DNA of 64,000 nucleotides, taken from Trametopsis cervina (lineage: Eukaryota; Basidiomycota; Agaricomycetes; Polyporales; Irpicaceae). Shown piece after piece: positions 58,293-64,000 of the stretch (its first letter is position 1; each line of letters begins with the position of its first letter). The position numbers were made by a program, and so were the translations under genes. The stretch is from positions 841,035 to 905,034 of the forward strand of contig MU278348.1 in NCBI GenBank assembly GCA_022385755.1. Direction: 5' to 3'. Below the pieces are notes generated by a model that was given only the letters and a program-made list of their open reading frames with translations, searched no databases and had not been told where the DNA came from.

Positions 58293-61076
58293 ATGCTCCC
58301 CGACAGCGACCTCCCGCCGCCCGTGGCGGGCGACCAGCCAGAATCTGCCTCTGCAACAGGAGCAGCAGCGACAACAACACAACAGGAGCAGCCTGCTGCA
58401 TCCTCGTCCTCGACACCGTCGACGCCCACCGCAACGTCCGCCAAACCGGCCTCGCGCCCCTCATCAGAGCCTTCCCACCCCTGCCTGTGGGCAGACTGCG
58501 ACAAGGTCATGTCTGACCCGGAGGTGCTCTACAACCACCTCTGCAACGACCACATCGGCAGAAAGAGCACCGGCAACCTCTGTCTTACCTGCAAATGGAA
58601 AGACTGCGGGACGACGTGCGCCAAGCGCGATCACATCACAAGTCATCTGCGAGGTATGTTCATCATACCACCCAACTAACCTTACCATGTGCATCTTCTC
58701 ACCGTCTTTTCCATATTTTCCCCCTTTTTGCTTTTGTCCGTCTTTCCGCCCGTACGCACACACCGTAAACAGTGCACACCCCGCTGAAGCCGCACGTCTG
58801 CGAGGTGTGCAACAAGCCGTTCAAGCGGCCGCAGGATCTCAAGAAGCACGAAAAGATACATACGGAGGAGCACCATGCTCAGCACAAACACTCCAAGGCT
58901 ATCACCGTCTCCGACCCCGTGTTCTCGTCGCGCGTCCGCGGCGACGGCAAGCCCGATAACCTTCCCGTCTCCTCTTCGTCCGCTTCCGCCCCCCATACGA
59001 GGGGCTCGCCAACGCCCCTCCTCTCTGGTGCGCATCAGCGCATCGAGGTGCCCGTTGCGCGCGCAAAGTCGGGCTCCGTCTCGCTCTCCGAATCTTCCTC
59101 AGGTAAGCTTACTCCTCCTTCCCCTTCCCCCATTCTCCTCTAACCTCGCACACTAGACTTCGGCCCCCTCCCAACGCCCTCCCCCGAGATGCACCACTCG
59201 CCCATCCAATACACAACAGCAGATGCACACGACGCATACCGCATCCAGCCCGCATGGGAGGTGCTCCGGCCTGACGGCTCGTCGGGCAGCATGCCCACCT
59301 CCGCATCGGCGGGCGCGAAGCGCAGTTATGATACGTATGCGGTTGTGGACGAGTTCTTCACGGATGTGAAGAAGAGACGGGTGAATCCGTCGTATGACCC
59401 TAGTACGTCTGCTTTCTGCTTTGTGTGCCGTTTTGTCGATCGCCCCTGTCGAACGCTGCGTCTTCTCTGCAGGTGACGCGTGAGCGAGCGCGACCTTTGC
59501 GTTCGCGTGCGCATGGGACGACGGCGGCTTTGTGTTTTTGTGGGTGCGATGATTGTCATGCTCATGTTCGTTTGTTGGTACAGGCATGGCGGAACGACTC
59601 AGCGCGCTGCAGTCCCTCAGCTCAACTACAACCCTACACCATCCCTCCCTCCACCATTCCCACCAACAACATCAGCAACAACAACACCACCAGCCCGCAC
59701 CCCCTCCGCCGCAGCCGCACCAGGGCCACAACTTCAACCCGCGCTCCGTGTCATTCGACATCCGCAGCCCCGAAGAGCTCGCAGCTGTAAACGAGTTCCT
59801 CATCACGCTCGGACGCGACATCTCCGCGGGCCCGCGCCAACCGCACGACTTCACCCCGTCCTACTTCGACGCCGCCTCGCTCAGCCAACTCGGTCTTGCG
59901 GGCATGCCAGGCGTCCCGCAGCCCGGCTCGGGCGCAGGGTATCACGGCGACGGAGGCGCGTATGCGCAGTCGGCTATGCTTGGGCATCTCCCGCAGGGAT
60001 ATTCGAATCGTGCACAACATCCGTCCTCTGTGCCGTCTATGCAGTATGGAGGTGTGAGTAGTAGCGGTGCGGGTATGTACCCGAATTTGACGGATATGGG
60101 TCCCCCGATGTACGCACAGCAGCAGCAGCAGCAAAGACGGACACACGACCCGTATGGCGCGCTGCCCCTCGCAGGGCCCGGACGTGCGTCCTTCTTCCAG
60201 CCGACACCGAGCCACTTGCTCTCCCCGCCCCCGCTCGAAGGCATGGGCAACGCAGGCGGCGCCTCACCATACTCAACCCACTCAACGCGGTCGACCCCGC
60301 CGCTCCTCAGCACCCCACCGCATCTCTCCGAGAGCCTCGCGAGCTTCGACGCGCTCCTCCCGAGCCGCGTACCGCCGACCGCGCAGCTTGCGCCTGTTGA
60401 CTATCAGTCGCATACGCGTCGCGCGATGGTGCCGCTTATGACTGTACCCCCGCCGAGGGCGGAGCCTGTGCAACCCAAGTGGAACTCGAACCCTGTGCGT
60501 GGGCCCCCGGCGCGGTTGACGTCGAGTGTGTCTGGCAGCGCTGGGCCTTCTACGTCGAGCGGTGGCAGCAGCAGCTTGAGGTCGTCGAGCAGCTCACTGT
60601 ACCCGCTGCTCACCTCGGGCGACGCAGAGCTAACGCTCCCGCCTCTCCAGAGGCGGTACCGTTCCCCATCAGCTTCGCCCGCGCCGATGTCAGTCGACGG
60701 CGACGACGAAGGCTCGCAGAGCGGCACGCCCACTCCCTCACCCCCACCTCATTCCCCCGCCTCGCCTCAACACTCTACACGCACGCTCTCAGGCGAGCGA
60801 ACGCTCCCGCCACTGCGCGCGCTCGAGCCTGACCGGCTCGCGCGCCAGGTGGGAAGGATCGCGTTGGACGGAGAGGGTGAGAGGAGACGCGCACATGCGG
60901 AGTTCTTGAGGGATATGCTTGTTACGATCAATCGTGAGTTCAGGAGCCGGTATGGCACTCCGCCGCCAACGGTGCCATCTGCGCCGACGTCGCCGAAGCA
61001 GCGGGCGGGCGGGGAGAGGAGGTTGATGGGGCCTGGGGTGAGGGGGGAGAGGGATGTTGAAATGGTCGCTGTTTAG
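58293..61076 (+). CDS. pacC: pH-response transcription factor PacC/Rim101
   Basis: Four exons (58293-58653, 58773-59102, 59157-59402 and 59584-61076) encode 809 residues. Three C2H2 fingers carry the PacC signature: CLWADC...HLCNDH (C-x4-C-x12-H-x4-H), [23 protein letters not shown], then [26 protein letters not shown]. These bind GCCARG. Then come [14 protein letters not shown], a basic [12 protein letters not shown] (conserved nuclear signal region) and [11 protein letters not shown]. Two YPx(L/I) motifs follow, YPNL near residue 478 and YPLL near 652. In Aspergillus PacC such a pair docks the PalA/Rim20 adaptor for ambient-pH-driven cleavage. The acidic Gln/His/Pro-rich middle is disordered. 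The end [19 protein letters not shown] is a conserved basidiomycete feature. In-frame ATG 58215 is the alternative start. It should switch genes for alkaline pH and cell wall or capsule. Confidence 0.92.
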
Positions 61077-61582
61077 GTGTCTGTCGATTGAGGTGTGGTT
61101 ATGTTGTGTATTACCTCTTTCTTATTACTTCTGTGTTGTTGTTTTATTTTGTTATACATCCCGAACCACGCGTGTTTTCGTCCTGCGAGTGTATGATCTG
61201 CGCCTGTCCTCATCTCGTTCTGTGTGTCGAAGCCTGTCTTCGTGGTGAAGTGTACCTTCCGAATGTTCTGTATGCTGGAGTTTGTCTTTCAAGTAATCTG
61301 TACTATCACGAAACTACTCTGACGATCACACTGCTGGCTGGCCATTGATCAAAGCGCCCAAATAGAGGGAGGACGTTCAGTATGGCATGACGTCACCACG
61401 TGTTCACATGTGCAGGGAGACCTAAGCGAGTGCCAACGATGGGCCCACGGTATCCAATATCCAAGTGATATAAAGGCAGGATGGATATCCACAGCCCAGT
61501 CACAAGGCTTCGACCATCTTGTTCTAGTTCGTATTCACGTCCACACTGAGCATACACCCACAACACCAAACGAGACCACAGA
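61077..61582. promoter_or_regulatory. Promoter with CRE, E-box, CCAAT and TATA
   Basis: Upstream of the gene at 61583 are a full palindromic CRE (TGACGTCA, 61388-61395), an E-box one base later (CACGTG, 61397-61402), CCAAT (61454-61458) and a TATA box (TATAAAG, 61469-61475). The left ~250 bp is the PacC 3' UTR region. bZIP and bHLH binding is inferred from the sites. Confidence 0.6.
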
Positions 61583-63011
61583 ATGGTGACTACGAGACGA
61601 CAAGCTGAGAACCCAGAGGCAAAGCCAGTGCCGCGGGCAAAGGCGGTGACAAAACCGCGATCGAAAGGTGGGAGGAAACAGAAAGAGGAGGTGAAGGGCA
61701 AGAAGGAGGGAGAGGAGACGGTGGAGGTGGGCATAAAGCGCGATTCAGGTGGGGATGCGGAAGCGGAGGAGCCGCCTGCGAAGAAGAGTAGGGTCGACGC
61801 TGGAGAGGGACGGCTGGACAGCGAGAAAGAGGAGAAGGAGAAGAAGGCAGGGCATACATACCAGAGCGGTACGTCGTAATATAGACGGAAAACACTGCAT
61901 GCGAGTTCAACGCCCATTGCAGGCACCATTGAACGCGGACACATCTACTTTTTCTATCGCCCACGCGTCGAGCTCGAGGAGGTGCACTCACTGGACGACG
62001 TCCAGCGGTTCCACATGCTCCTCGTGCCGCGCCCGCCCGAGTTCGCTGCAGGCGCCGACTCTTCGACGAGTGAACAACCAAAACTGGAGGAGAATGACGA
62101 GGAGATGAAGGTGTTGAAGGAGGGCGCAGACGCTGTCCCCGCCGCGCCCGCCACGGGCGTGAAGAAAAAGCCGTTCCGTCTTGTTTCTATCGGGAAGAAG
62201 AGTCTGCCTGACCCTGACGCAGGTGGAGGTGGGCGCGGAGGCGGGAGGAAGGCGGTGTTCTGGGCGACAGTGGTCACCGTTGGCGAGGATCTCGCGAAGT
62301 TGCAGGAGGGACTGGGTGGGAAGGAGTACGAGACCAAGACGCGAGGTAAGACTTTGTCTTGATGTATGATTTGTGAGCTCATTGCTACTATCGTTGCAGG
62401 AACGCGCCACCAGGGACCAGCGCGTATCGCCGCCCGAGGCGCATACGCCATCGTGAATAGCGAGGGCCGTACGCCGTCTTCACGCGAGACGCACCTTGGG
62501 TACTACCTCTCGCATCCCGCCGCAGATAATTTCGGCGAGGTTCAGAAGGCACTAGGCATTCACCAGGCGTCGTCCTTCGTCCTGCAGGTTAAGAAGCCCG
62601 ATGCGCCGAATACGGGGCCTGCGAATATTGGGTTGTCGAAGGGGCGCAGGGCAGAGTTCTCGGAGGAGATCATGAGGGAGGTGTTTGGCAAGGGCGGGGC
62701 CAGAGGCAGGGAGAGTTATGGCTTGAAGTTTGCGACCGTGGAGAGGAGAGAGATGTTGGATTATGAGGGGGCCGAGCTTTTGTTTATTGCGGCGAGAAGC
62801 GGGGAAGAGGGGCTGGAGAATAGTTTGGGCGAGGGAAGGGGCGAAGGTAAGCTCATGCAGTGGGTGAACAACGCAGCGCTGATGGTTGCCCTTAGCTCTT
62901 GCTGAAGCTGAGAAGGCTGAGGAGACGCATTCGGTGGATTCAGTCCTAAAGGAGCTGGCCATTGATGCGGAGAAGATCCCTGCTGCGCCTTTGGAGGGTG
63001 AGTGGGAGTAA
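61583..63011 (+). CDS. Conserved fungal protein with basic, acidic nuclear-type N-terminus
   Basis: Four exons (61583-61868, 61923-62345, 62400-62846 and 62896-63011) encode 423 residues. The N-terminus (MVTTRRQAENPEAKPVPRAKAV...KPRSKGGRKQKEEVKGKKEG) is basic and lysine-rich with a bipartite-type signal, so a nuclear location is likely. The conserved core begins GTIERGHIYFFYRPRVELEEVHSLDDVQRFHMLLVPRPPEF. A loop of acidic and Gly residues precedes VFWATVVTVGEDL, then GTRHQGPARIAARGAYAIV, then THLGYYLSHPAADNFGEVQKALGI and SSFVLQVKKPD. I recognise this core from fungal proteins often named BTB domain transcription factor. I see no BTB fold motif, so I keep the name open. The promoter has CRE and E-box sites. 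Confidence 0.8.
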
Positions 63012-63317
63012 GATATCCCAGCCAGATGGTGAGCGAAATATGTATTCTGTATTTGTATGATTTCTGCGGGGTCAGTGGTCCCGACGTACCTGGTAGTATT
63101 GTACTATAGCGAACCCAAATGTACAACAGGGCATGCAAAATGTCCATTCACGATCAGCTTCCCGAGCTCTGTTACATGTGATAGGGTTAGCGGACTCCAG
63201 AGCTACAAGCTCTGCTAGTATAAGTACAATGGTGGGGCGCAGCAATGAGGATAGCTGGGTATAGATCGTAAGTCATCAGGATCAGGGGACGTGAAGGCAT
63301 ATATCATGTCCTCATGG
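63012..63317. other. Intergenic, convergent 3' ends
   Basis: 306 bp between convergent genes. Nothing seen beyond the expected 3' UTRs. Confidence 0.35.
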
Positions 63318-64000
63318 TTATTGAGAGTCTGCTTCTTCGTTCTCTGCGTTGACACGCAGAACTTTGACCCATTCGCGATAGTTGAAGTTACCTTGGCGGT
63401 CGGTAAATGGGCCTTTCAGCAACTTGTCGATCTATGCAGTGTGTCAGCTTGAGACCAAGCCGAACACAGCCATCCACCATACGCACCTCCCATTGATCCA
63501 TCTTCTCTCCCACGTCCCCTAACCACTTCCGCACCTCATCACATTTCACCAGCCCCGTGTCGTTCTCATCAAAACTCTCGAATGCCTCCAACAGTTCGGC
63601 CTCCGTGTCAAAGTCGTACAAGTGTTCTCCCATCATGGTGAGGAACATGGGGAACGTGATCCCGCGGTCGTTTGATGAGTCAGCCTCGAAGGAGGCCACG
63701 CGCGAATGTACACCGCTACCCCGCCGGTCGCCCGGGCGGTCGGCGAGGAGGTCGTCCATCATCTGCTTAGTTGGAGATATACCTGCGCGTGGTGGACATA
63801 ATTCATACGCCGTTCATTTAATTGTGAAGGTATGAACGACATGAGGATACAGATCGCGCACCTAAGCTCGTAAATATGTGTTTCAGATCTTGCTCGCTGA
63901 CTACTCCGTCGCCGTCATGGTCGATCAAGGAGAACGCCTCCCTAAATTGTTGGATTTGGGGCGGTTGGAATAGCGAGAACACGCCGGACGGTTCGCGTCT
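63318..64000 (-). CDS. Myosin regulatory light chain, partial
   Basis: The complement gives the C-terminal part; the start lies beyond the window. From the edge it reads REPSGVFSLFQPPQIQQFREAFSL, with the Ser of the RxxS light-chain kinase site kept. The first EF-hand is IDHDGDGVVSEQDL, with canonical ligands D-x-D-x-D and D at 12. After an intron come MMDDLLADRPGD, an insert rich in Arg, Ser and Gly (RRGSGVHSRVASFEADSSNDRG), then ITFPMFLTMMGEHLYDFDTEAELLEAFESFDENDTGLVKCDEVRKWL. The end is KMDQWEIDKLLKGPF, then FNYREWVKVLRVNAENEEADSQ. Only the first EF-hand looks able to bind metal, as in other regulatory light chains. It should bind the neck of myosin II and act in the contractile ring (Rlc1-like). 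Confidence 0.88.

Overview
The window looks like nuclear DNA from an Agaricomycete (mushroom-forming basidiomycete). Genes are dense and split by many 50-70 bp GT-AG introns. The families are typical of that class: DUF6593, a DUF6533-type membrane protein, a multi-exon F-box protein, a Zn2Cys6 factor with the CAECRR...CVKRGC spacing, and UstYa/DUF3328 proteins. Housekeeping genes (TAF1, RRB1, HTS1, EPT1, COX6, PA28) place it on a core chromosome rather than a plasmid or virus. All gene models were spliced by eye from splice signals, phase and family conservation. Exon ends are firm where stated and approximate elsewhere.

Layout. 1-5.3 kb: no gene seen. 5.3-7.8 kb: F-box protein with a Glu-His repeat (+). 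8.95-10.7 kb: metal-dependent amidohydrolase with a 10-nt microexon (+). 12.8-13.9 kb: DUF6593 protein (+). 15.3-17.4 kb: secreted, probably GPI-anchored chitin deacetylase whose metal-binding motif is split by an 8-nt microexon (+). 17.9-21.4 kb: Zn2Cys6 transcription factor (+). 21.56-21.68 kb: U6 snRNA (-), divergent from the CDP-alcohol phosphotransferase EPT1/CPT1 (21.97-23.8 kb, +). 24.1-26.3 kb: histidyl-tRNA synthetase with mitochondrial and cytosolic starts (+). 26.5-28.4 kb: ankyrin protein and COX6 (-). 28.9-30.3 kb: TRA2-like RNA-binding protein (+). 30.7-32.5 kb: DUF6533-type membrane protein (-). 33.4-35.1 kb: ribosome-assembly WD40 protein RRB1 (+). 35.3-36.6 kb: PA28/REG proteasome activator (-), divergent from TAF1 (36.9-40.9 kb, +).

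41.7-53.1 kb is an accessory block: a possible small secreted peptide, a single-pass membrane protein, a GNAT acetyltransferase, a multi-pass membrane protein, a divergent pair of UstYa/DUF3328 proteins, and a large EF-hand protein with a Tyr/Gly/Pro tandem-repeat tail. 53.1-58.1 kb has no gene but holds three diverged ~300-bp tandem repeats and, at its right end, a tight cluster of four GCCAAG sites just upstream of the pH-response regulator PacC/Rim101 (58.3-61.1 kb, +). The window ends with a conserved fungal nuclear-type protein (61.6-63.0 kb, +) and the C-terminal part of a myosin regulatory light chain (63.3-64.0 kb, -).

Most interesting points: the GCCAAG cluster and two YPxL motifs of the PacC homologue, which suggest autoregulation and Rim20/PalA docking; the UstYa pair, in which one copy keeps both HxxHC motifs and the other has lost a His from each; microexons in three separate genes; and a U6 gene with an extra 3' hairpin.
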